DNA of 64,000 bases, taken from Clostridiales bacterium (GTDB lineage Bacteria > Bacillota > Clostridia > Clostridiales > Clostridiaceae). The stretch's first letter is position 1. Each line of letters opens with the position of its first letter. The position numbers were made by a program, and so were the translations under genes. The notes beneath the pieces were generated by a model. It was given only the letters and a program-made list of their open reading frames with translations. It did no database searches and had not been told where the DNA came from. Location: contig JAAYPK010000102.1 in NCBI GenBank assembly GCA_012519845.1, positions 23,779 to 87,778 on the forward strand, given 5' to 3'. Shown here one piece after another: positions 1 through 8,072 of this stretch.

Positions 1-1180
1 CTTCGATTTTTCTTGCTTTATTATTAGTATCAATAATTACATCATAAATACTATTGGTTGACTTTGTAGATTCTAAGCTTTCTTCAGAAAGCTTTTTTAC
101 TAAATTAACACCTTCTTGTTTTAATTCTTGAACTTCATTCATTAATATATTTAAATTATTTAATTCCTTCCTGCACTCCTCAATATCAACACCTAGATTG
201 TCCACCTTATTAGTTCCTTCTTGAGTATCTTTTGCTTGATTGGTTGCTCCATCAGCAATTTGTACTACAACACTTGATATTTCCTTAGATGTTTCACTTA
301 CCTGATTTATATTATTTTCCAAATCGTTAGAATAACTTTCTATATTTTCAGATTGAATATTAGTTTCTTTTGCAAAGTTTCTTAAACTAACTACTGCTGT
401 TTGAATAGATCCTGCAACTTGTCCTATTTCATCTTTATTTTTTAATAATTTTTCTGATATATCAGAAGCTACATCTAAATTTTGTATCTTTTTTGCAAAT
501 TCTACTGTTTCATTTAATGACTTAGTGATTGTCCTTGATATTAAATATGAAATCACTATTGTTAATAAAATAAAAACTACTCCCAATGAAAGAAAAACTA
601 CTAAAATGCCATTTAAATTATCTCTTATTTCCTCATTAATTTCATCCATTGGAACACCGATAAATAGTGCTCCTACTGTTTCACCATTTCTTATAATTGG
701 TTTATACATTGCATAATAATCTATCTTATTTATTATTGTTTTTCCAACATACTCTTTTCCATTAATGACCTGTTTATAGGCTTCTTCAGTATTATCTAAA
801 TTTGTTCCATCTAAACGTTTCCCAGATTCATCTGTAATATTAGTTGCTATTCTTGTTAACTCATTATTATTATTAAGAAAAATTGTTGCTACATCTGAAA
901 GTCCATCTTTTATTTCATCTAAAATAATATAGTTTTTCTCTATGCTTTTACCATTTTTGTCCTTTAACTCGTTATTTTCGTAATTTAAATTTCCATATTC
1001 ATACTCTATGTATTTTTCAAAAGCATTCATATCAGATTGTAATTTACTTTCAGCTTGTATTTCTGATACACTATAAATGTTTGAACGTGCTTTAGTATAT
1101 CCAATACTACATAAAATAATAATAGATAAAGAAACTATTACAGAAAAAAGAATTGTTATTTTACTTCTAATACTTTTCAT
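1..1180 (-). CDS. Methyl-accepting chemotaxis protein, 3' end off window
   Basis: Transmembrane chemoreceptor feeding the CheA/CheW pathway. I translated it directly from the ATG at 1178-1180, which has a GAGGTG ribosome site just upstream. The N-terminus is basic, followed by a membrane segment (about residues 7-28). An extracellular sensor region contains GETVGALFIGVP, typical of single Cache (sCache) chemoreceptor domains. A second membrane segment lies near residues 175-195, followed by a HAMP-like linker and a long helical region rich in Ser, Thr, Asn and Glu that begins the signalling domain. The frame is open to the window edge, so the conserved hairpin tip is not visible. The ligand cannot be read from sequence. 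Confidence 0.9.
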   Translation of the reverse strand, partial: MKSIRSKITILFSVIVSLSIIILCSIGYTKARSNIYSVSEIQAESKLQSDMNAFEKYIEYEYGNLNYENNELKDKNGKSIEKNYIILDEIKDGLSDVATIFLNNNNELTRIATNITDESGKRLDGTNLDNTEEAYKQVINGKEYVGKTIINKIDYYAMYKPIIRNGETVGALFIGVPMDEINEEIRDNLNGILVVFLSLGVVFILLTIVISYLISRTITKSLNETVEFAKKIQNLDVASDISEKLLKNKDEIGQVAGSIQTAVVSLRNFAKETNIQSENIESYSNDLENNINQVSETSKEISSVVVQIADGATNQAKDTQEGTNKVDNLGVDIEECRKELNNLNILMNEVQELKQEGVNLVKKLSEESLESTKSTNSIYDVIIDTNNKARKIE

Positions 1181-1276
1181 ATGTATCACCTCATATTTTT
1201 TTCTAAAAACCCTTATATTACCTAATTCTATAACTTAATTTTATCATGATATCTTTATTACAACAGTAAACTTTTT

Positions 1277-2101
1277 TTAAATTATTTGTAACATAGCCTT
1301 TGCCACTCCACTATTATTATTGGAATCTGTAATATATTTAGCTTCTTTTTTTAATCCGTCACAGGCATTCCCCATAGCAACTCCAAAGCCAGCATATTTT
1401 ATCATGGAAATATCATTTTCATTGTCCCCTATACATACTACTTCTTCCCTTTTTACTCCTAATAAGTTAGCCAATGTTTTCACTGCATTACCTTTAGAAG
1501 ATCCTTTTTTCATAACTTCAAAATTATTAGAAGAAGAACTTACTACTTCAAACATGTCTAACTTTTTTATTTCCTCTTTAGCCTTCATTATTTTATTAAT
1601 ATCATTTTCTTCAATGGCAATTGCTTTTAAGATTTCACTAGAACACTTTTTAATTACTGCCTCTAAATCTTGATTTACTATTAATTTTATCTTATTTTCA
1701 TCCTTTGCTTTTGCGTTAGTTATTCCATAAGGGTGATCTTTTGGAAAAGGTTTCTTAGATATTGCTGAATTAAAAGTATTAAAATAATAAGTATTAATAT
1801 TATGTTTTTCTAACATTTTATATATGATAATTGATTCTTCAAGAGAAAAAGATTCTTTATATAAAATCTCTGATTTATTTTTTCCTACTATAAATGTACC
1901 ATTAGAAGCTATAATAGGATCATTTATTCCAAGCTCCTCTGCGTAATGTTTTGCAGAGGTTAATAACCTTCCTGTGCAAAGAACAACCATTACTCCCTTC
2001 TTTTGTGCTTCTTTTATAGCTTTATAATTCTCATCTGAAATATTGTGATTATCATCTAACAATGTTCCATCCATATCAATGCATATTAATTTATATTTCA
2101 T
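1277..2101 (-). CDS. Cof-type HAD superfamily phosphatase
   Basis: Predicted soluble Mg-dependent phosphatase of the Cof/YidA group, which acts on sugar phosphates and related small phospho-compounds. Motif I is DMDGTLLDD near residues 9-17, with Asp9 as nucleophile and Asp11 as acid/base. A Thr-Gly-Arg motif (CTGRLL) follows, and motif IV is GDNENDISM near residue 225. The length of 274 aa is normal for the family. The ATG at 2101 has a GGAGGAAATTAT ribosome site. The substrate is unknown. It sits alone between the chemoreceptor and the rubrerythrin terminator. A second Cof-type paralogue lies at 41423-42235. Confidence 0.9.
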   Translation of the reverse strand: MKYKLICIDMDGTLLDDNHNISDENYKAIKEAQKKGVMVVLCTGRLLTSAKHYAEELGINDPIIASNGTFIVGKNKSEILYKESFSLEESIIIYKMLEKHNINTYYFNTFNSAISKKPFPKDHPYGITNAKAKDENKIKLIVNQDLEAVIKKCSSEILKAIAIEENDINKIMKAKEEIKKLDMFEVVSSSSNNFEVMKKGSSKGNAVKTLANLLGVKREEVVCIGDNENDISMIKYAGFGVAMGNACDGLKKEAKYITDSNNNSGVAKAMLQII

Positions 2102-2194
2102 ATAATTTCCTCCTAATTAACATAAACTATATCTATCAAAAAATCATAATTATGTCAATAAAGTAGTTTTTGAGTTCTTCCTTAATTTCAAAAA

Positions 2195-2236
2195 AAGCCA
2201 TTGCTTATGGATTTTTATCCTTAAAGCAACAGCCTT
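2195..2236 (-). terminator. Rho-independent terminator after rubrerythrin
   Basis: Read on the minus strand, a GC-containing stem (GCTGTTGCTT paired with AAGCAATGGC, two G-U pairs) encloses an inner GGAT-AAAA-ATCC hairpin and is followed by TTTTTTT. It lies 16 bp after the rbr stop. Similar hairpins end carB and feoB in this window. Confidence 0.85.
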
Positions 2237-2251
2237 CATACTCTTTTATAT

Positions 2252-2842
2252 TTATTTAGGCATATTGTTTTCAACTGCCATAAAATATCCCCTAGGATAA
2301 GCACAAACTGGACAAACCAACGGAACTGCCTTTCCTTCAAATATATATCCGCAATTTGTACACATCCATTGGGCCTCTTCTTCACTATTAAATAAAGTGT
2401 TATTAGTTAACTTTATATAATATTCTTCAAATCTATTTCCATGTATCTTTTCCACTTTTGCTATGTTTTGGAAAGTGACTGCTATTCGATCAAATCCTTC
2501 TTCTTTTGCAATATCACTAAAGCTCTTATACACTACATCATGTTCTTCCATTTCATTATGATTTGCAGCTTTTAAATATTTTTCAACACTATCATAAATG
2601 TCTATAGGATATGCTGCATCATCAATTTGTATATTTTCACCAGAACTACATCTCAAAAAATCATAAAAAACCTTGGCATGAGCTTTTTCTTGACATGCAG
2701 TATATTTAAATACAGATTCAATTACTTGAAAGCCTTCTTTTTTTGCATATGATGCAGCCATATCATATCTATTTCTTGCCTGGCTCTCTCCCGCAAAGGC
2801 TCTCATTAAATTAATTTTTGTTTTGCTATCCTTTAATTCCAT
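2252..2842 (-). CDS. rbr: Rubrerythrin
   Basis: Non-haem diiron peroxidase that reduces hydrogen peroxide in the cytoplasm of anaerobes, using electrons passed through its own rubredoxin domain. The N-terminal ferritin-like four-helix domain carries carboxylate and His ligands (Glu19 in AFAGESQARNRY, and a Glu-x-x-His at Glu52-His55). The C-terminal rubredoxin knuckles are Cys161-x-x-Cys164 and Cys177-x-x-Cys180. I placed the start at the ATG at 2842 because GGAGGAATTTCG precedes it; the upstream in-frame ATG at 2902 lies inside the preceding gene and has no such site. At 196 aa it is a classical rubrerythrin, not the reverse type. It lies after the comB-like gene and ends at a strong terminator. 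Confidence 0.95.
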   Translation of the reverse strand: MELKDSKTKINLMRAFAGESQARNRYDMAASYAKKEGFQVIESVFKYTACQEKAHAKVFYDFLRCSSGENIQIDDAAYPIDIYDSVEKYLKAANHNEMEEHDVVYKSFSDIAKEEGFDRIAVTFQNIAKVEKIHGNRFEEYYIKLTNNTLFNSEEEAQWMCTNCGYIFEGKAVPLVCPVCAYPRGYFMAVENNMPK

Positions 2843-2854
2843 CGAAATTCCTCC

Positions 2855-2881
2855 ACTAATAATAATATTCTTATTATTAGT
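2855..2881. repeat. Inverted repeat just upstream of rbr
   Basis: An 11-bp perfect inverted repeat, ACTAATAATAA-tattc-TTATTATTAGT, lies 13 bp before the rubrerythrin ATG. It could be an operator (PerR sites in clostridia are also A+T-rich palindromes) or a weak RNA hairpin. It contains no G-C clamp, so it is not a convincing terminator. Confidence 0.45.
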
Positions 2882-2894
2882 TATTAAAGAAATT

Positions 2895-3599
2895 TTATTC
2901 AATTATTTCATTATTGTACTCAGGAACCACATTCATAATATTTTTTTGTATACAATACTGTATATCATCTTGTAAATCTATAGTCATCATGTACTTATAA
3001 TGTCTTGCTTGTGACATATAACTTATAACATTATCTTCCTTGTTATAATCAATATATGCTAACCTTGCTATATCAGTCAATTCCACATTATCTTTCTTAT
3101 TTATTATTTCACTTATGATATACCCTGAACAGATGAAATCATCAATGGAAAAATTACCATTAGTTCCAGCATTAACTATAACAACATCTTTATTTATCTC
3201 CATTAATTTATCAGCTACTGCTTTGCCATTAATCATAGCGCCAATTAATATTTTTTCCGCTGCTGTACACTTTGTTAATGCTCTTGTTCCATTAGTTGTG
3301 GTAAATACTATTTCTTTTCCACTAACATTTTTTTTATTATATTCAAGAGGTGAATTTGAAAAATCAAAGCCTTCTATCTTAAGTCCTTTTCTTTCTCCCC
3401 CAAGTAAAACAAATGGTTTGTCTTTCTTTATTTTTAAAGCTTCCTCAATTGTTAATACAGGCGTAATACTTTTGCATCCATTATTTATGGCAGTTGTTAT
3501 TACTGAAGTAGCTCTAAATACGTCTATTACTACCACTACTTTGTCCTTAATAATATCTTCATTAATATAATTTGCTGAAATAACAATATCAATTTTCAT
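2895..3599 (-). CDS. 2-phosphosulfolactate phosphatase (ComB) family protein
   Basis: Member of the ComB family. In methanogens ComB removes phosphate from 2-phosphosulfolactate on the way to coenzyme M; in clostridia the true substrate is unproven. Family features visible are VVVIDVFRATSVITTA near residues 21-36, LLGGERKG, FDFSNSPLEY and TTTNGTRA, followed by NAGTNGNFSIDDFICSG. The length of 234 aa is normal. I chose the ATG at 3599, preceded by GGGGGC; a longer frame reaching 3644 would overlap the upstream radical SAM gene more deeply. The start overlaps the 3' end of that gene by 11 bp, so the two are probably co-transcribed. No other coenzyme M or sulfolactate gene is next to it. Confidence 0.8.
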   Translation of the reverse strand: MKIDIVISANYINEDIIKDKVVVVIDVFRATSVITTAINNGCKSITPVLTIEEALKIKKDKPFVLLGGERKGLKIEGFDFSNSPLEYNKKNVSGKEIVFTTTNGTRALTKCTAAEKILIGAMINGKAVADKLMEINKDVVIVNAGTNGNFSIDDFICSGYIISEIINKKDNVELTDIARLAYIDYNKEDNVISYMSQARHYKYMMTIDLQDDIQYCIQKNIMNVVPEYNNEIIE

Positions 3600-4515
3600 A
3601 TTTTGCCCCCTGATAATAATTATTTTCTTCCATAGCCTTATCAATAGAATTCAATATCTCCCACTTCTTTAAACTCCACATAGGTCCTATTAGCAAATCC
3701 CTTGGAGCATCTCCTGTAAGCCTATGAACTACCATATTTTCAGGTATTCTCATTATACTTTTACAAATTAAATCAATATATTCTTCTTGAGATAAAAATT
3801 CTAATTCTCCTTTTTCATATAATTTAACTAAAGGAGTATTTTTCATTAAATGAAGTAAATGAAATTTTATTCCCTTTGCCCCACTATGAGCTATATAGTC
3901 CACAGTTTTTAACATATCATCCTTGCTTTCTCCTGGCAAACCAAAAATAGAATGGACAACAAAGTCAATGTTTCTATCTTTTAACCTATTAATAGTATCT
4001 TCAAATACTTCCAATTTATAGCCTCTATTAATTTTTCTTGCTACATCGTCATTTATAGTTTGAAGTCCTAGTTCTATCCATACATATATTTTTTTATTAA
4101 TTTCTTCTAATAAATCAATTACCTCTTCACTTAAACAATCCGGTCTAGTTGCTATGGCTAAAGCTACTACTCCTTCTTCTTTAATAGCTTCATAGTACTT
4201 TCTTCTAAGCTCCTCTATAGGGGCATATGTATTTGTGTATGCTTGAAAATAAGCAATATACTTACCCTGCTTCCACTTTTTTTGCATCATTTTCTTTATA
4301 TCTTTAAACTGATTATCAATTGAAACAGTTCTATTTCCAGCAAAATCTCCAGAACCTCTTTCACTGCAGAATACACATCCACCTTTACTTATGGTCCCAT
4401 CTCTATTAGGACATGAAAATCCCCCATCAAGAGATATTTTATAAACCTTCTCTCCAAACTTGTTTCTTAAAAAATAATTTAAGCTATGGTACCTTTTGCC
4501 ATTCCAATCTTTCAC
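3589..4515 (-). CDS. Radical SAM protein, TIGR01212/YtqA family
   Basis: Predicted radical S-adenosylmethionine enzyme of the YtqA/YhcC family; its reaction is not firmly established. The iron-sulfur cysteines are Cys35, Cys47 and Cys50 in the segment CPNRDGTISKGGCVFC, with the wider spacing typical of this family and of Elp3. Later segments such as GLQTINDDVARKINRGY and HSIFGLPGE also fit. I take the GTG at 4515 as start because GAGGTGA lies 8 bases upstream; the in-frame GTG at 4527 is inside that ribosome site. It overlaps the ComB-family gene by 11 bp. Confidence 0.88.
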   Translation of the reverse strand: MKDWNGKRYHSLNYFLRNKFGEKVYKISLDGGFSCPNRDGTISKGGCVFCSERGSGDFAGNRTVSIDNQFKDIKKMMQKKWKQGKYIAYFQAYTNTYAPIEELRRKYYEAIKEEGVVALAIATRPDCLSEEVIDLLEEINKKIYVWIELGLQTINDDVARKINRGYKLEVFEDTINRLKDRNIDFVVHSIFGLPGESKDDMLKTVDYIAHSGAKGIKFHLLHLMKNTPLVKLYEKGELEFLSQEEYIDLICKSIMRIPENMVVHRLTGDAPRDLLIGPMWSLKKWEILNSIDKAMEENNYYQGAKYEN

Positions 4516-4641
4516 TTTAGTTTTCACCTCACCTGCGTTTAATTATAATTGAATAATATATCTTTTTATTTCTATCGGTCAAGAATAATTATTTATTATT
4601 ATTTATATACTTATTAATAACACTATTTTAAGGAGTTTTCA

Positions 4642-5703
4642 TTGAAAAAGGATATAATTAAAATTTTTCAAGTTGCTGTAGTTTTTATTGGAACAATTGT
4701 AGGTGCAGGACTAGCCTCTGGAAAGGAAATAACTGAATTTTTCACTTCATTTGGCACTAAAAGCTTTTTAGGCATTTTACTATGTGGCTTCTTTTATATT
4801 TTTATGAGTAGCATTATTTGCAAAATAAGTGTTATGTACAAGCTTAATTCTTATAGCGAACTAATTAAATTAACTAGTCCTAATATTTTAGGAAAAATTA
4901 CTGGCATAATTACAACTCTTTATTTAATCTCAAGTGCTTCAATTATATTAGCAGGAAGCGGTGCAATTATTAAAGAGTTTTTTGGTGTTAATAAAATTAT
5001 AGGTTCTCTAATTATGCTTTGTATTGCCTTATTCTTTTTGCTTAAAGGTACAAATGGATTAATACAAGTAAATTCTTTTATTGTTCCATCATTAATTATT
5101 ACTATCACTTTAATCTCTATACTATATTTTGTTCTTTGTCCTAAATTAATAACTTTTGAAAATATTCAAAGCTTTGCTCCTAAAAAAGGTGGTATTTTAA
5201 TTTCTACTATTCTTTATTCCGGATATAACATATTATGTTCCTCTGGAGTATTAGTTCCACTAAGTACAAAAATGAAGAAAACTAAAATAATGGTTTTAGG
5301 AATTATATTTGGTTCAATTGCTTTGACAATCCTTTGTATTATGATCAATTTATTACTTACCATAAATCAACCATATATTTATGAATATGAAATACCTCTT
5401 CTACTTGTAGCTAATAGATTTGGACCTATGATTCAATCTATACTCCTTATGATAATACTACTTGAAATGTTTTCTACTGAAGTGTCAGATGTTTATTCTA
5501 TAAGTAAAACTTTAGAACAAACCTTTCATATTAAATTTAATAAAGGAATATTTATAGTACTATTATCTGCTCTTCCAATTTCTCAAATTGGATTTAGTAA
5601 TTTAATAACAACTTTATATCCTTTGTTTGGGATACTAAGCTTACTTTTTATTTTTCAATGTATTATTTTTTATTATAGAAAAGTCCATATTTCAAAGAAG
5701 TAG
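4642..5703 (+). CDS. YkvI-type membrane transporter (COG3949)
   Basis: Polytopic inner-membrane protein of about ten predicted membrane segments, resembling the YkvI group within the amino acid/polyamine transporter (LeuT-fold) superfamily. The N-terminal stretch VFIGTIVGAGLASGKEITEFF near residues 14-34 is the characteristic unwound first helix with GAGLASG. The substrate is unknown. Translation starts at TTG (4642) after AAGGAGT. It is read divergently from the radical SAM gene upstream and in the same direction as the PflX-like gene 44 bp downstream, so those two may form an operon. Confidence 0.75.
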   Translation: MKKDIIKIFQVAVVFIGTIVGAGLASGKEITEFFTSFGTKSFLGILLCGFFYIFMSSIICKISVMYKLNSYSELIKLTSPNILGKITGIITTLYLISSASIILAGSGAIIKEFFGVNKIIGSLIMLCIALFFLLKGTNGLIQVNSFIVPSLIITITLISILYFVLCPKLITFENIQSFAPKKGGILISTILYSGYNILCSSGVLVPLSTKMKKTKIMVLGIIFGSIALTILCIMINLLLTINQPYIYEYEIPLLLVANRFGPMIQSILLMIILLEMFSTEVSDVYSISKTLEQTFHIKFNKGIFIVLLSALPISQIGFSNLITTLYPLFGILSLLFIFQCIIFYYRKVHISKK

Positions 5704-5747
5704 AATTATTATTTATTTACCTTTATAATAATTCTTGAGGTGTTTTT

Positions 5748-6665
5748 ATGAAGTATGACAGTTACCTTAAACAATGTAAGCTTTGTATACGAAATTGTAA
5801 TGTAGATAGAACTAATGGGAAAGTTGGATTTTGCAAGGCTGATGATAAAATAAAAATTGCTAGAGCAGACTTACACTTTTGGGAGGAGCCTCCTATTTCA
5901 GCAGGTGGTGGCTCTGGAGCTATTTTCTTTTCCCATTGCAATTTAAAATGTGTATTTTGCCAGAACCATGAAATAAGTCAGGAATATAATGGTATTTCAA
6001 TATCTATAAATAGATTAAGTGAAATTTTTCTTGAGCTTCAAGAAAAGGGAGCAAACAATATTAATTTAGTTACTCCAACCCACTATGTTCCTCAAATAAA
6101 AGAGGCAATTGAATTAGCCAAACAAAATGGTTTATCTTTACCAATCTTATATAATACTAATGGATATGATTCATTAAACACTATTAAATCTCTTAAAGGA
6201 TACATAGATGTTTATCTGCCAGATTTTAAATATGTAAATAATGATTATTCAGTAAAATACTCCAACGCTCCACATTATTTTGAAAATATACTTACTATTT
6301 TAAAAGAAATGGTAGCTCAAACTGGAGGTTGTTCTTTTGATGATGAAGGTAAAATTTTAAAAGGTGTCATTATTAGACACTTAATGATTCCTGGGTTGTT
6401 ATTTGACTCTAAAAAAGTTATTGATAATATAATAAATAACTTTGGAGACAAGGTTTATATAAGTATAATGAATCAATATATTCCTTTATTTAAGGCTTCA
6501 GAATATCCGGAAATTAATAAAAAATTAAATCCAAAACATTATGCTTCATTAATTGAGTATGCTACTTCAAATGGAATATCTAATGGATTTATACAAGATG
6601 ATGGGACTGATATAATAGATTTTATACCTAGCTTTAACCTTAAAGGAGTGCTAAAGGATGAATAA
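5748..6665 (+). CDS. PflX/PflA-like radical SAM protein
   Basis: Radical SAM protein of the COG1313 group, related to pyruvate-formate-lyase activating enzymes. The canonical CxxxCxxC cluster is Cys64, Cys68 and Cys71 in HCNLKCVFCQN, preceded by a glycine-rich SAGGGSGAIFFS. An extra N-terminal cysteine set (CKLCIRNCNVDR ... GFC) is typical of this group and may bind another cluster. The length of 305 aa is normal. ATG at 5748 follows TTGAGGTG. No glycyl-radical enzyme is adjacent, so the partner protein is unknown. It converges on sleC across a shared terminator. Confidence 0.85.
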   Translation: MKYDSYLKQCKLCIRNCNVDRTNGKVGFCKADDKIKIARADLHFWEEPPISAGGGSGAIFFSHCNLKCVFCQNHEISQEYNGISISINRLSEIFLELQEKGANNINLVTPTHYVPQIKEAIELAKQNGLSLPILYNTNGYDSLNTIKSLKGYIDVYLPDFKYVNNDYSVKYSNAPHYFENILTILKEMVAQTGGCSFDDEGKILKGVIIRHLMIPGLLFDSKKVIDNIINNFGDKVYISIMNQYIPLFKASEYPEINKKLNPKHYASLIEYATSNGISNGFIQDDGTDIIDFIPSFNLKGVLKDE

Positions 6666-6687
6666 TTATCATTAAGATTCATCCTTT
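6653..6687. terminator. Bidirectional terminator between the PflX-like gene and sleC
   Basis: An 11-bp inverted repeat, AAAGGATGAAT ... ATTCATCCTTT, overlaps the stop codon of the radical SAM gene. It is followed on the plus strand by an A+T tract ending in TTTTT and on the minus strand by AGCAC. It best serves the plus-strand gene. Confidence 0.65.
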
Positions 6688-6698
6688 CTATTATATTT

Positions 6699-8015
6699 TT
6701 AATTGTTAGGATAAGTAAAATATGGACTATTGTCTATCCTTCTTTCCATAGAAGGCGGATAAAAAATATTGTTGCTTCTTAATTCTGCTATTCTTGTTAC
6801 TCCTACATATATGTTGGAAATCTGATACCATGTAGCATAATCCACAGTTCCAGTTTTAGGCAATTTAAAGATATCTTGAAAAACTCTTACAGCTTCAGCT
6901 GTTGCCTCTCCAAATATTCCATCAACAGCCACTTTAGGTATAAGAGGATAATTTTGTGCTATTCTATTTAAAAATTCTTGTATCATTTTAACTTCTGAGC
7001 CAGAAGAGCCTATTGTTAGCTCATATCCTGGATATGATGAGGGGCTTCCTTTTACAACATCTGCAGTATTAAGCTCAATATCATCTCCATAATAATGTGT
7101 TAATATTTCATAAGGAACCTTACCTTGGTCACCTAAGTATTTGCTTCCCCATTGACTTAACCATTCAGGACATGTTACATTTTTTCCATCACAGTATTGA
7201 GTTAACAATGGTTGCTTTCTACCAAACCTCTTTACATAAGTTGAAAAAATTTCATCTACAACTCTACTGATATTATCATAAATATTTCTTCCATAATTAA
7301 ATGCATGATCATAAGCCGTTGAACTTGTTATATCAAAATTCTTTCCTTTTCCCTTATACCATTCTGTATAAATTCTATTAAGTGTAAATGAAATAATACA
7401 ATATATATTAGCCCTTATTGTTGTTTCTGGCCAAGTTGAGTATATTTCACAAGAAGCTACATTTTTTATATATTCCTTATAATTGACCCTATAATTAGGG
7501 GCAGTATTGTCATTAGGGCTTCCTTGATGAACTACTACATATTCAGGTACTACTGGCATAGGCAAAACTACACCACTAGATGGTAATGGAAGTGGTTTAT
7601 CTGGATTTTCCGGAATTTTGCTAGGATAATTACCAATTAGAGTATTAGGCAAAATAATTATTATTTCTTCAATTCTGGCTGTATTTTTTCTTTCCACTAA
7701 ATTTACTTGTTGAAGTGCTACCCTTTCTGGAAAAACCTGAACCCCCCTTACTAAAAAATCTTCAAACCCACTCCTTTGAACTGTTACATCATATAATTTA
7801 TATGGAAGCCTATCTATAGGATTTTGAGAATATTCAAAAGGCTGTGAATCTAAATCTATTTCCATTGATAATCCTGATGAATCTGTAGATAAAACTTTAG
7901 GTTCTATTTTGTTTTCTTCATTTTCTGAAGATGTTACAGTTATTTTACAGTTGTCTACTGGAATAAAGCTATCGCCTTTGAAACATTGAACCTGCAATCG
8001 ACCAATATTAGCCAT
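6699..8015 (-). CDS. sleC: Spore cortex-lytic enzyme SleC
   Basis: Germination enzyme that breaks down spore cortex peptidoglycan (lytic transglycosylase activity in C. perfringens SleC). It is laid down in the spore as a zymogen and cut by a Csp protease during germination. The 438-aa length matches the C. perfringens prepro-enzyme. A prosequence with an Ig-like fold occupies about residues 1-148, and the sequence SSG-VVLPMPVVPEYVVVHQG at 146-165 fits the known activation site around residue 149/150. A catalytic domain follows (about 170-335, with an acidic WPETTIRANIYCIISFTLNRIYTEWY segment). A peptidoglycan-binding domain ends the protein (about 340-410, VDGIFGEATAEAVRVFQ). It lies 50 bp behind the csp gene. 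Confidence 0.95.
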   Translation of the reverse strand: MANIGRLQVQCFKGDSFIPVDNCKITVTSSENEENKIEPKVLSTDSSGLSMEIDLDSQPFEYSQNPIDRLPYKLYDVTVQRSGFEDFLVRGVQVFPERVALQQVNLVERKNTARIEEIIIILPNTLIGNYPSKIPENPDKPLPLPSSGVVLPMPVVPEYVVVHQGSPNDNTAPNYRVNYKEYIKNVASCEIYSTWPETTIRANIYCIISFTLNRIYTEWYKGKGKNFDITSSTAYDHAFNYGRNIYDNISRVVDEIFSTYVKRFGRKQPLLTQYCDGKNVTCPEWLSQWGSKYLGDQGKVPYEILTHYYGDDIELNTADVVKGSPSSYPGYELTIGSSGSEVKMIQEFLNRIAQNYPLIPKVAVDGIFGEATAEAVRVFQDIFKLPKTGTVDYATWYQISNIYVGVTRIAELRSNNIFYPPSMERRIDNSPYFTYPNN

Positions 8016-8045
8016 ATATTTTCTCCTAATAAATTACTTACTAAT

Positions 8046-8072
8046 TATACTATGTGATAATATTATTATTGT
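8046..8072 (-). promoter_or_regulatory. Candidate sigma-E/sigma-K promoter for sleC
   Basis: On the minus strand AC, 16 bases, then CATAGTATA lies about 30 bp before the sleC start and overlaps the end of csp. This matches the mother-cell sporulation pattern AC-N16-CATANNNTA. Agreement is by eye only. Confidence 0.45.

Noticed and set aside
2895..3599. Coenzyme M or sulfolactate pathway based on the ComB-family gene
   Set aside because: No partner gene is nearby, and family members are common in clostridia without that pathway.
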